Of a DNA stretch of 64,000 bases, positions 7,709-18,185 are shown one piece after another. This DNA comes from Mesotoga infera (GTDB lineage: Bacteria; Thermotogota; Thermotogae; Petrotogales; Kosmotogaceae). Where the stretch lies: positions 1 through 64,000 of the forward strand of contig NZ_LS974202.1 of NCBI RefSeq assembly GCF_900157305.1, written 5' to 3'. The translations under genes and the position numbers were made by a program. The notes under the pieces were generated by a model. The model was given only the letters and a program-made list of their open reading frames with translations, was not told the DNA's origin and did no database searches. Within the stretch, counting starts at the first letter, position 1. Each line of letters begins with the position of its first letter.

Positions 7709-10700
7709 CTAGAAATCGAAGCTCCTCCCATTATTGGGAGTAACGCCATCCCATAGGTATCCGGCCGCTTCGAGAGTTTGGACGACTGTTTTGTAGAACC
7801 CCTCTTCAAGCGGGGGAGAGATATAGAATTCGGTTGAGAGTCCGACATACCCAAGCAGATCCCTGTAATAGCTTTTATCACGGTAAATAGTGGCCGTTAC
7901 GTATGTTCCGGGTACGGGATAGCCATCGTAATCCTGGACACTCATTCTCACAATAAGCTGATGCTGCCAACCGATGCCGGGAAACCATCTATACGCTCTG
8001 TCATAATCTATATAGTTTATCTTCATCAGAATCGCCGAGGGGATTTCTATATAGGTCATCTTCACTTTTCCATCGGCACCGTCACCACCATTTTAAGTTC
8101 CTCCATTACTGGTTCTATTAGCTCCGCTTCCTCCTCCGCCAGTTATTTGTCCGCTGTTTGAACCGTTATAAACCGGTACCCAGCCGCCGTCGCCTCCGCT
8201 TTCGTATCCTCCGGCTCCCTTAGCGTTACCGTTAGAGTCTCCTCCACTGGCAGTTGAGCCTGCACCTCCGCCTCCGCCGTTATCGCCATTTCCGCCCGAA
8301 TACTTTATATCACCAACGGAGTCATCTATCGATCCACCGGCACCCGGATAGGAGCCTTCATTACCTTTGGGAATATAGGAGCCACCCTTTCCGCCCGCGG
8401 CGACTACGAGGTTTTCTCCAAAGATACTGGGTTGACCATCGTTTCCATTATTGTTTCCGATGCCACCGTTTCCACCGCCACCGACTACGATGTTATAGGA
8501 TGGATCTGTAATGGTCACAACGCTTCTGGCGTAGGCTCCACCGCCTCCGCCGCCCCAGGTTTCAATGAAGACCTTTGTTTGACCTTTATTGCGGAAGAAG
8601 TATGTTCCGGGAGAGTCGTATATATCAGTCTTCATCTGCATATTGATCTCGAGTCCATCTTCGACTTTGAATCTGCCTTCAGATGAGATGGTTACGGCCG
8701 TACCAAAGTAGTCGTACATGAAGTTGATTCTGTACTTGTAGATATCGTCCGGTAAGGCAAGATCGTTCTCCAGATAATATTCGAGATTGGTGTCGTCTTT
8801 CACTTCGAAAGTGCCCGAGAAGGAAAAATCTACGTTTCTTCCTGTATAGGCCGAACGGTGCTTCAACCTGAACCAGTATCTTCCCGACAGAAGGTTTGCC
8901 GTCCCCGTCTCGGCGTTATCGTGGTTCAGTGTCGCCACTAGATCTCCTTCTTCCATGTTCGCTTTCGAGTATATTTTGATCTCGAACAGCCCCGTGAGAA
9001 CCTTCGCGGTAGTTTTGAAATTAACCGCATACTTCTTCGCTTCCATGACGATATCCTGTTCAAGGTTTTTATCAATAACATCAAAATAAACTGCCCAGAC
9101 TTCATATCCCTGCTTTGAAGCTTCGAAGTAGTAGTAGCCACTCTCAAGATTGATGGACGCTTCGCCATTGATATCCGTAACCAGTGGATCGCCCATTGGA
9201 ACGTAATCGTAAGATGGCTCGCCCGAGTTCTTATAGAGCTGTATCGATACACCCGCAAGATTGTTTTTCTCTTTGAAGAGGACCCTGTAACCGGTACGCG
9301 CGAAGTTCGCGGTAACGGTCGCGTCTTCGGAGGGCATGGTGTAGTTGGTTTCCGCTTCGTCTGGAGATTCAAGAGTGCCGGCCGTCGCCGTCCAGTTTAC
9401 GAATTCGAAGTTCTCGGCCGGAAGAGCCGTCAGGTAAACCTTCTGACCCGCTTCGTAAGTACCGGCTCCCTCGACCGTTCCACCTGTATCCGGGTTGGAC
9501 TGCGTGAACAGATGGTGACTTGAATCCCAGCCCTCCCAGGCCGGTTGAGGTACATCCAACTCGACAACACAGCTCAACGCTTCATTAACCCTTATATATA
9601 GCTTTTCAGGATAATCGTTCAGCGTCTCGCCTTCGCCATAGGTTAGGGTTATCTCATGGGGCCAATCGGCGGAAGCAAGCTCTGCGCCGGTCAGCGCATA
9701 TGGGTTTCCCGATGAGAAAGGGCCTTCTTCTCCTCCATAACCTCCGACGAACATGACTCCCGTGTCGGACCAGATTTCGAGTTTCTCTACCTCTGGCGGC
9801 AGTTCCGATGCGTTGCCGCTCAAAACAATGTTGTAAGAGGCCATACCCAATCCGTGATACACAATGACGGTATCCAGCGAATCGAAGAGGTCGTTCCAGC
9901 TGAGAAAGTTCGTCTTTATTGTTCTATCGCCGCTCACTAAAATCTCATATGTCCTCTCCGTGCTTAGTTCCTGACCATTCTCGGTCCAGTTGCGAAAGTA
10001 GTGGCACTCTCCCGGCACCGCTTCTGCCTCCAGAAGGCTTCCGCATAGGTGAGTCGCTTCGTATGTTTCAACGGCCGCTGCTCCGTCGACTTTGATTTTT
10101 CCGGCGTCTTGAGGATCGGGATCGATCTTGACCGTATGCTGGCTTGTAGTGAATCTGGCAGTCAAAGTTCGAGACTGGTAGACTACGAAAGCGTAAGGGT
10201 TGCTTATACTGACTTCCGTCCCGTTTTCATACCAGCCGACAAAGTCGTAGCAGTTTGCCGGGAAGGCTTCCAACCTGACTTCTTCTGCGTAACGGTGGTC
10301 TCCCGCATAAGGTATTGTCACTTCATGATTGTCAACGGTTATCGTCCCCGAATCGGTTGGATCGATATCGACAGCTATCTCGAAATAAGCCAGCCCGTAA
10401 TTGGCGTAGATGTCGAACTTATGGGGAAACTGCGGGACCTCGCCGGCTGTCAGATGATAGAGCAATGGATCGGCCTCTCCTAGATTGTGTGCTTCTTCCA
10501 ATCCCGGGTCGTCGTACCAGGCGAGAAAGACGCAATCTACGCCGGGAAAGGCGTCTGCGACAAGGTTGTCAGCCACTCCTTCTGCGCAAAAGCTTCCATG
10601 ATAGATAACCGAACCGGCGTTGATCTCGGGATTTCCGCAATCCTCTGGAACAGCGTGAAAAATAACCGCGTATAAATAAACGCGGTCCTTAATATCGAAT

Positions 10701-11452
10701 CTTCTGCGAGACTGAACATCAACCGCGGTCGGGCTTATGAGACCACCTCCGATCGCGACTTCATAGTCCATCTTTTTGGCGGCCTCGGGAAATTCGAAAT
10801 ACTTCCAGATGTCCTCTACTCTTAAAAGAAAGGCCGCCTCTTCAACATTTGTCGGATCTTCCGCCCTGAGTATCACCCTGCTTATCTTGTATCTATCCAT
10901 GGGCGATAGCCCTTCCAGGTAATCCGCGGAGTAAAAGACAAAAAGCCTTTCTCCACCGATATCTGCCGGGCCGAACCATTCAGCATAAGGATAGACGAGA
11001 AAGAAACCTTCATCTACCGGAAATGAGCTCGCGGTTATATAGATGCCCGTGCGGCTATCGACAGAACCTGCTACAAATTCATCTTCTTTAGCGGAAATAG
11101 AGAACATCTTTCTTGCGAGCTCTTTGCCCTTCGAATCTCTTGCAATGATCGTCAGCTCTTTTATACCACTCTCGACTACGAGATCCTCGATAACTGCCTG
11201 CCCCTTTTCAAGCTTAAAATCACCTTGAGATACGAAGCCATCAGCGATGATCTCCAGGCTGACCGCAGCGCCTGTCTTCGAGACAGACAACTCCGCCTTG
11301 AATTCATTCTGACTCAACAGCGGCCATTCCGTGACCGGAGTGAATCTGGCATCTATCTCAACCTCTCCCCGGAGCTTTAGACAACCGGATAGCAAAAACA
11401 ATCCAAAAACAACAGACACGAAGAAAGCCAGAGTGAGCGTTCTTTTCTTCAT
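7709..11452 (-). pseudogene. Large glycine-rich InlB-repeat lipoprotein, split by in-frame TAA
   Basis: Surface lipoprotein, 1247 codons if the stop is read through. The ATG at 11452 has GGAGG ten bases upstream. A signal peptide ends in a lipobox (LLSGC). An N-terminal beta-rich part is followed by divergent InlB-type repeats (GTITVDN...FVGWYENG; KIKVDG...FRNWTENG; GTVEGAGTYEAG...FVNWTA), then carboxypeptidase-regulatory-like beta domains and a long glycine-rich domain. A TAA at 8093-8095 interrupts the frame, yet downstream of it the same frame continues the glycine-rich pattern (NGGDGADGKVKMTYIE), which is the usual end of that domain, plus about 100 more residues. As read, a 1119-residue protein is made and the last 127 codons are lost. 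Cause: real nonsense mutation, readthrough or sequence error. Likely role: adhesion or cell-surface binding, by family only. Confidence 0.8.
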
Positions 11453-11574
11453 GGCATACCTACCTCCCCGTTTATAGATCATTACACTCTCGGTACGATC
11501 CCAAATCTACTCAATATCCATAACTATCTTTTGTTCATCTAAAAGTGTTTTCTCGAGTACAATGAAGAGAACTG

Positions 11575-12149
11575 CTAAAAATCCTGATGTTTTTGTTCAA
11601 TGCTAAAAGTGCAATATGAGACCCTGGTGTCCTCCGTATAGGCGAGAATTGTCGTCTTCTTGACGCCAGGATTAGTGTAGAACTCGGAGAATTGTATCCA
11701 TCCGGTTTCATCTGGAAAGACTTCGTTCTTTGGGAAAGAGATTTCGTCTCTATCTTTGAAGTCTATTTTTGTTACCCTTTCATTCACTTTGATTCTCACA
11801 TCGTATTTGCAGCCGGCTATATTTGAGCCCAGCAAAAGAAAATTGACTTCTAGGAAGGCCTTTTCAAATTTCGCCATCAGGTTCTGGCTTTTCTGAATGG
11901 TAAAAGTATACTCCCGATCTGCGCTGACTAAGAATCATTCTCTCTGTCATACCAGCCGATAAACATGAAGCATTCAGTTGCATCCGCCGTTATAGTTACA
12001 TATTCACCCTTCAGATATACACCCGTCCCCGAAAATGTTCCGCTGCTCTGAGGGATAATCGATAACGACAACACAACTGGCTTTATTAAGCAGGAAGTCA
12101 GCAAGAATAAGACATACAGCAATAAGATCGCAATCAGTATTTTTCGCAT
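11575..12149 (-). pseudogene. Small InlB-repeat lipoprotein with frameshift
   Basis: Begins at the ATG at 12149 (RBS GGAGGG) with a signal peptide and lipobox (FLLTSC). The first frame runs 73 residues to FMFIGWYDRENDS and stops at 11928. In the -1 frame the text continues as LVSADREYTFTIQKSQNLMA and on to 11575. Joined, it forms a complete InlB-like repeat parallel to those in the neighbouring large lipoprotein, so one base has been lost near 11931 (a T in the CTTAG context). Repaired length is about 191 residues. It is a short paralogue of the neighbour's repeat region, tandem on the same strand. Confidence 0.75.
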
Positions 12150-12500
12150 CTATTTTCCCTCCACTCAACAATCTTTCAGAAGCGGAGATTCCAATTCGGC
12201 GATGCTTATAGCTGCGAAAATGAACGGCTAGAAAGACATTTCTGGTTCTCGAAAATATAAAGTATTCAAACTAACGACTATATATTTAAACATGATATTA
12301 TACCATCTCAGCTGTCGAATACAAAGCTACTTCTAAATTTGACATATACGGGGATAGCACGAAGGGATTACAATCCCTTATTCGACACTGGATCGGGTTT
12401 TTCTCGGGTTTGTGGTCTCCTATCTGTCTTTATTGCCGATGCCACTGAGCGCCTCGCGCCCAACGTTATCGGCAGATTTAGTAGAATTCCGGCGAGGTGG
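12150..12500. other. Intergenic stretch, nothing recognised
   Basis: AT-rich spacer with a short start region for the lipoprotein at its left end. No promoter could be assigned with confidence and no gene is seen before the nucleotidyltransferase remnant. Confidence 0.4.
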
Positions 12501-12504
12501 TATT

Positions 12505-12759
12505 GCGCGAGTTCTGGAAAGTGTTATCCAGGTACTGCGTAAAAAACTTTCCCGAATTGAAAGATCGTTTTTCGTTTCTAAGATAGAGATCTTTGACTCG
12601 TTCACGAAGGGAAATCGCAGGGACGACAGAGATTTGGACATCCGCATAGATAGGGTACCGGGTTTGAAATTCATATGGATCTCACAGAGCGCCCTGAACG
12701 CATTTGTACGACGGAATAAGGGTTTTAATCTCTCTTTAATGGACGTTCTTCTATACTGA
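12505..12759 (+). pseudogene. Degenerate minimal nucleotidyltransferase (MNT-like)
   Basis: The frame reads VSKIEIFDSFTKGNRRDDRD and then LDIRIDR. This matches the minimal nucleotidyltransferase pattern (V-KIxLFGSxxxGxxxxxSDLDIxV), but the first glycine of the G-S motif is Asp. Both metal-binding aspartates (D-L-D) remain. Downstream text (GLKFIWISQSALNAF) is shorter than the family's usual end, there is no clear start codon or RBS, and no HEPN partner gene follows. It is most likely a decayed antitoxin-type gene rather than an active enzyme. Confidence 0.5.
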
Positions 12760-12786
12760 TTTCATATATCTCAGGAGGTCGATAAT

Positions 12787-13119
12787 ATGAAGCGAATAAT
12801 CACTCTTACCCTTCTTCTATTGGTGGCTTTTGGTTTGGTGTTTGCTAACAACGGAAACGGTCCGGGCGATGGCATTTCCGATGGACCGGACGATGGTGCT
12901 GGCTATGGTTCTCCGGGAAACGGTCAGGGGGACGGTCCGGGTGGCGGAAAACTCGATTCCAATGAGCGGACGGCGGTATTACCCGCCGTTCGCTCGATTT
13001 CCGGAAAGAGTGAACCATTGTTTTTCACGCTATTCAAAGAGTTCATATTTATGATGCAGAATGCGTTCAAAAGCTTCAATTTCTCAGGAGCTGCAATTTT
13101 TCATATCGGAGGTCACTAA
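12787..13119 (+). CDS. Small secreted Gly/Asp/Asn/Pro-rich protein
   Basis: 110 residues with RBS AGGAGG seven bases before the ATG. An N-terminal signal peptide (MKRIITLTLLLLVAFGLVFA) is followed by about 35 residues of low-complexity GNGPGDG-like repeats, so it is exported. A strong GC hairpin (12964-12995) lies inside the frame straight after the repeats. The remaining C-terminus is unlike the start, with hydrophobic and Phe-rich text, so the true gene may once have ended differently. Function is unknown. Confidence 0.6.
   Translation: MKRIITLTLLLLVAFGLVFANNGNGPGDGISDGPDDGAGYGSPGNGQGDGPGGGKLDSNERTAVLPAVRSISGKSEPLFFTLFKEFIFMMQNAFKSFNFSGAAIFHIGGH
12964..12995 (+). other. Strong GC hairpin inside small secreted-protein gene
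   Basis: GAGCGGACGGCGG and CCGCCGTTCGCTC are 13-base arms with one mismatch around a 6-base loop. Followed only by GATTT, it lacks a proper T run, so it may be an mRNA-stability hairpin or the remnant of a terminator. Confidence 0.55.
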
Positions 13120-13319
13120 ATATCATCGTGAGGTCTATCGGGGAATTTTTACAATCAGCGTGATTAAAAAATCATTTTAGCCACCTCTCGTTTTTCGCCT
13201 TTTCATAGTGAACAGACAAGTCGATTTGCCCCCCTGTCTTTTTAGCAGCCAATCACAAACTACTGCTCATATAAAACAAGCCGCACATCGCGAGTCGATA
13301 GCGGCGACTTGACAAATAG

Positions 13320-13892
13320 CGTGAGGAAATCCTCAACTTCCTGGTCGATTCGCTTATGAAGGACGCAACTACCATCGCAATGGATTTCGTTCACACTGGC
13401 ATAGTTCAGATGATCAGAGACGGGAAACTAGACATCGAAACCGACAGGCTCCGTTTCATCGACGGCGGAGCGGTCCGTGATTTCTTCAGAAAGGTCATGA
13501 ATTACTACGAGCGTTCGCTGGATTTCGTGCTGGAAAAAAGAGCCGTCATACGCATACTCATGCTTGAATCTCTCAAGGACAGCAAGCACCACAACGATCT
13601 TTTCAGATTTATGGAACTTACGGGCGACGGGGAAGACAACCCCGTATTCAAAACTATCTACGAGGCCGACAGGGATTTCACATATTCGGGAGATATGTCG
13701 GTGTTCAAATTTTTCTTCTCTATAATACCGCTGATCAATTTCGCCGCTCATTACGAAGAGTACAAAGCCATTAGCTCGATGAGCGATAGTGAATTGAAAG
13801 AATCTTTTCTACGCTCTTTCAAGATAATCTTCGCCTCGCTCATATCGGGAAGCGAGATACTCTTGCGCAACGACAAAACCAGAGATATTTAG
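13320..13892 (+). pseudogene. TetR-family regulator lacking its DNA-binding domain
   Basis: The frame opens after a TAG at 13317 and starts with EEILNFLVDSLMKDATTIAM, the segment that in TetR proteins directly follows the helix-turn-helix. The first Met is at 13356, leaving 178 residues of ligand-binding/dimerisation domain. No HTH is found upstream in any frame, so the 5' third was deleted. A perfect 18-bp TetR-type palindrome lies just downstream, before the P-type ATPase, suggesting that this protein once regulated it. A protein made from the Met would lack DNA binding. Confidence 0.65.
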
Positions 13893-13935
13893 AGCTAGAT
13901 CTGAACCATCGCCTAATGTTTGTGAGTTTTAATTT

Positions 13936-13953
13936 TGACTGAACGTTCAGTCA
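13936..13953. promoter_or_regulatory. TetR-type operator palindrome
   Basis: TGACTGAACGTTCAGTCA is a perfect 18-bp palindrome and carries the TGAACGTTCA core typical of TetR/AcrR operators. It is 51 bases before the ATPase start, where a repressor would block transcription. Confidence 0.75.
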
Positions 13954-14004
13954 ATTACGATCGACACCGAGTTAATTTCACACGAGAGGAAGGAGTAAAA
14001 GAAT

Positions 14005-16613
14005 ATGATACCGCATCATGATAGTCTGACAGAGGTATTGAAACAGCATGAAGTCGATCCAGAAGTGGGGCTTTCATCCGAAGAAGCGGCGCTTCGTCTA
14101 AAAAGCCACGGCGAAAACAGATTGAGGGGAGAAAAAAAGAAAGGGAACTTTCGACGTTTTCTCGGGCAGTTCAAAGATATCATGATAATCATACTGATGG
14201 TGGCGGCCGTTGTATCTTTCTCTGTCTCATTCTACGAAGGAGAAAGCTGTATAGAACCTGTGTTGATAATTCTCATAGTTGTTTTGAACGCGATAATAGG
14301 GGTGATTCAGGAAAGCAAGGCTGAGAAAGCGCTGGAAGCTCTAAAACGCCTCTCAGTAACGCGCGCCAGAGTTTTGCGAAACGGCGAAGAAAGCATTATA
14401 GAGTCCGCCGGCCTCGTTCCGGGAGATATAGTAATCGTAGAGGCCGGAGATTTAGTACCGGCCGATTGTCGGATCATATCTTGCGCGAGCTTGAAAGTAG
14501 AGGAATCGGCACTCACCGGTGAATCCGTCCCGTCGGAAAAAAACGCAGAGACGCCCGTATCTGAAGATGCTCCCCTCGGAGATCGTCATAACATGATCTT
14601 CTCCGGTTGTGGCATCTCTTACGGTCGTGCGAAGGCTGTGGTAACGGCCACAGGCATGGACACGGAGATGGGAAAGATCGCCGGTCTTCTGGCCGGTGAA
14701 GAAGAGCGTTCTACTCCACTTCAGAGAAAGCTGGCGACTCTCGGCAAGTACCTGGGAATAGCCGCGCTTCTGGTCTGCGCGGTAATTTTATTATCGGGCT
14801 GATCGATAAAATTCCATTGATGGAAATCTTTATGATTTCCGTATCGCTAGCGGTTTCGGCCATTCCCGAGGGCCTCCCTGCTATTGTAACAATAGTGCTT
14901 GCCATAGGTGTGCAGAGAATGGTGAAGCGCAACGCAATCATCCGCAAATTGCCGGCCGTAGAGACTCTTGGAAGCGCATCGGTGATCTGCTCCGATAAGA
15001 CCGGTACGCTCACACAGAATCGAATGACTCTCGTTAAAGCCTTTGATGGATCGACGTCGATACTGGAAGACATCGGAAGCGACAACTCTCCTTCTATAAA
15101 GAAGCTTTTGTGTTACGCCACACTCTGCTGCGATGGCAAAATTATGTTCGAGGATGGGGTTGAAAAACATATAGGCGATCCCACCGAAACGGCCATAATA
15201 CTTGCAGCACACAAGAATGGAATGATGAAGGAAGAACTGGACGCAAGTTATCCGAGGTTGGCAGAAATCCCGTTCGATTCCGAGCGAAAAATGATGACCA
15301 CGGTGAATCTCATAGACGGAAAAAAGATCGTGATAGTCAAGGGTGCCTTCGATGTTCTCTCAAGTTACTGCATAGAAGATAACATGAGGCAGGCACGTGA
15401 ATATGTAGATCGGATGGGCCGCGATGCCCTAAGGGTTCTTGCAGTGACCTTCAAAGAGATCGATACTTTACCGGCCGAACCGGCTCCCGAAATTTTTGAG
15501 AGCAATTTGACCTTCATGGGACTGGTGGGTATGATCGACCCCGCTAGACCCGAAGCGAAAGAAGCCGTCGCGCTTTGCAGAAAGGCCAGTATAAAACCGA
15601 TTATGATTACCGGTGACTACTCGCTCACGGCATCTGCCATAGCTAGGGAACTGGGAATTCTCAGCGAAGGCGAAGAGACAGTAACCGGAAGGGAGCTGTC
15701 AGCGATGAGTGAAAGTGACCTGAAAGAGAGAATCGGGAAGATCTCGGTGTATTCCAGAGTTTCACCTTACGATAAAATTCGTATAGTTCGAGCCTGGCAA
15801 GAGCGAGGAGAGATTGTCGCAATGACCGGCGACGGAGTGAACGACGCTCCGGCTCTGAAGGCCGCCGATATAGGTTGCGCCATGGGGATCACCGGTACAG
15901 ATGTGGCCAAGGGGGCGGCCGATATGATCCTGACGGACGATAACTTTGCAACAATAGTCGAAGCGGTGAAAGAAGGGCGGGGTATTTACGACAATATCAG
16001 AAAAGTGGTCGGCTTTCTTCTTGGAACGAATATCGGGGAGATACTCACCGTCTTCTTCGCCATGTTGTTGTGGAGAGAAGCGCCTCTACAATCTATGCAA
16101 CTTCTCTGGATCAACCTGGTAACCGACAGTCTTCCGGCCATAGCACTGGGTATGGAACCCGTGGAGAGCGACGTGATGAATCGAAAACCCAGACGAAAAG
16201 GAGAAAGCATATTCGCGAACGGGCTGGGCTTACAGGTCTTACTCCAGGGATTATTGTTTTCAACCCTTACTCTTGCCGGATTCATGATTGGGCGGACTAC
16301 TGGCAATTTAGTGACTGGACGTACCATGGCTTTCCTTGTGCTTTCGCTGACCCAGGTGATACATTCATTCAACATGCGCTCCAGTCGTTCCCTGTTCAAA
16401 ATCGGGCCGTTCACCAATAGAACCCTCAACCTGGCCGCGGTTGCATCGTTCGTGATGATAGCGCTTGTTTCACTTGTGCCGCCCCTTGCGACCGTTTTCG
16501 ATATGACGACTCTTAGCAACGGTCAGTATCTAATCGCCGTTTTACTGGCTTTTGTCCCGCTGCCAGTCCTTGAACTGGCAAAGATTATCGGTCTGGTAAG
16601 ACACAGAAAGTGA
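14005..16613 (+). pseudogene. Calcium-type P-type ATPase, frameshifted
   Basis: P2-type cation pump split in two frames: 14005-14802 (cation ATPase N-domain, first two membrane segments, actuator TGES motif) and 14817-16613 (PEGLPA membrane motif, DKTGTLT phosphorylation site, GDGVNDAPAL hinge, four C-terminal membrane segments). At the join, CGGTAATTTTATTATC lacks one T: with five T the frame reads VIFIIGLIDKIPLM straight into the second half. Repaired length about 869 residues, normal for SERCA/PMCA-like pumps. RBS GGAAGGAG precedes the ATG. Ca2+ export is the likely family role. The single T loss lies in a T run, so sequencing error is possible. Confidence 0.8.
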
Positions 16614-16665
16614 ACCCGAAAGTGATGTTACCGGTTGCTGAATATTTTGCACCTGATCCGGCTTT

Positions 16666-18144
16666 TTACATAGCAGAGGCGAGAAATCGCCTCCTTTCTC
16701 TTTTGCACAGGAATTTTACGGTATTCCTCCCCATCGCGGCACATCCGTAGAGATTCGTCCCACCGACTGAGTGGCCGATCACATAGAAGTTCTTCAAGCT
16801 CTCGAGGGTCAAGGGCCTGTTTAAAAAACCCCTGAGTGCGTCTTTGAGGCGGAAATCTTCTTTCCGGCCAAAGCCCTGACCGTTGGAGGTATATCTTTTA
16901 GTGGTCGTCGGAGTGGCCACGTCGATGATCTCCACCGTGTCGCCAAGACCGGGAAAGATTTTTTCGAGAACCTGTATAGTGTTTCCAGCTATCTTTCTCT
17001 TTTCGTCTTCGTAGGCCTGCCTGTCTTTGTAGAGCCCTTCCCAGTAAGAGTAACTGGTGTCGTACATGACCTTCAAGACTGTTTTCCCTTTCGGAGCCAT
17101 TGAAGGATCATAGCCATAATTAAGGATGCTGAGCATTTCACGTTTCTCCCCGGCTATTTCAGGAGGCCTGTCCGGAAAGAACGCTATCGAGTTCGGCATC
17201 TGAGAAAGGTCCATGCCCACCCCCAATGACACATGAATCGCCATCATCATTCTATCTATCGGTTTGGAGTACATCAAACGCAACCGGTCGGTCAGATATC
17301 TGTCGTCCAGGAGCTTCATGAAAGTGTCGTAGCCGTAGATGTCTGAGATAACGTAATCGGCCGTGACTTTCTCTCCGCTCTCGAGTCGTACTCCCGTTGT
17401 CACGCCGTTATCGGTGAGCACCTTCTCGACACGCGTTCTGTACCTGAGCTCGCCTCCCAGTGAGAGGAAACGCTTCTCGACGGCCTTGGAAAACTCGTAA
17501 GACCCTCCTGGATAACGTCCGTACATCTTTCGATCGGAACCGGCCATGACCGCCAGATGAAGAGTGAGTGGGATGTTTTTCCAGCCGTACTGAATAACCG
17601 GAAAAAACTTTCTGAGAATTGGGCTGGAGAATCTTTCAGCGAATTTATCCACACTCTCTCTAGAATACCTGCCACTTTTCACGAGTGTGGGAATATTTTT
17701 CAGCCAGTCGCCGAATTTCCAGAAACCAACTTCCATAAGTTCGATCCTGGAAAGAAGTTTTATGGCCTTTATGTACTCTTCGATGGTATCCGAGTCCTCA
17801 GGGGCAAGGCTCTTCATCTCTTCTTCTAGCCTATCTGTATCGTAATATACTGTGAACGTCCTTCCCGATTCATCGATCACCTTAACCAGCTCTTCCGGAA
17901 AGAAGGCCTCTTCAGGCGTCGCTCCCAGATCACTCCACATTTTGTATAGAGCGCTTTCCGGCTTCAAGCCTGCAAAATGACGGATACAGCCGTCAAAAGT
18001 AAAACCGCCACGATTCCAGGAAGTACATAATCCACCGGCCCTTTCGCCGCTTTCAAATATCGTTGTCTGAAAACCGTTCATTCTAGCATAACATCCGGCG
18101 GCCAGGCCGCCTATTCCTGCACCAATAACGATTATTTTCGACAT
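16666..18144 (-). CDS. CrtI-like FAD-dependent oxidoreductase (phytoene-desaturase family)
   Basis: 492 residues from the ATG at 18144 (RBS GGGGG). The N-terminus has the dinucleotide-binding motif IVIGAGIGGLAAG and the family's RAGGLCTSW sequence, followed by HFAGL. The C-terminal fingerprint is FYVIGHSVGGTNLYG, matching the YxxGxxxxGG end of CrtI and retinol-saturase proteins. It would oxidise or reduce a polyene or lipid using FAD. No carotenoid genes are adjacent, so the substrate is open. It overlaps nothing and is read with the GGDEF gene upstream on the same strand. Confidence 0.82.
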   Translation of the reverse strand: MSKIIVIGAGIGGLAAGCYARMNGFQTTIFESGERAGGLCTSWNRGGFTFDGCIRHFAGLKPESALYKMWSDLGATPEEAFFPEELVKVIDESGRTFTVYYDTDRLEEEMKSLAPEDSDTIEEYIKAIKLLSRIELMEVGFWKFGDWLKNIPTLVKSGRYSRESVDKFAERFSSPILRKFFPVIQYGWKNIPLTLHLAVMAGSDRKMYGRYPGGSYEFSKAVEKRFLSLGGELRYRTRVEKVLTDNGVTTGVRLESGEKVTADYVISDIYGYDTFMKLLDDRYLTDRLRLMYSKPIDRMMMAIHVSLGVGMDLSQMPNSIAFFPDRPPEIAGEKREMLSILNYGYDPSMAPKGKTVLKVMYDTSYSYWEGLYKDRQAYEDEKRKIAGNTIQVLEKIFPGLGDTVEIIDVATPTTTKRYTSNGQGFGRKEDFRLKDALRGFLNRPLTLESLKNFYVIGHSVGGTNLYGCAAMGRNTVKFLCKRERRRFLASAM

Positions 18145-18185
18145 TTCAATCCCCCATGGTCTTGCGATTCTTAAGACCCGGCGCG

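Noticed and set aside
8254-8511. Plus-strand arginine- and histidine-rich frame
   Set aside because: It is the complement of the glycine-rich domain coding region, whose GGN codons give Arg/Pro/His on the other strand.
15986-16519. Minus-strand frame of 177 codons within the ATPase
   Set aside because: Antisense to the ATPase C-terminal membrane domain with no RBS or motif.
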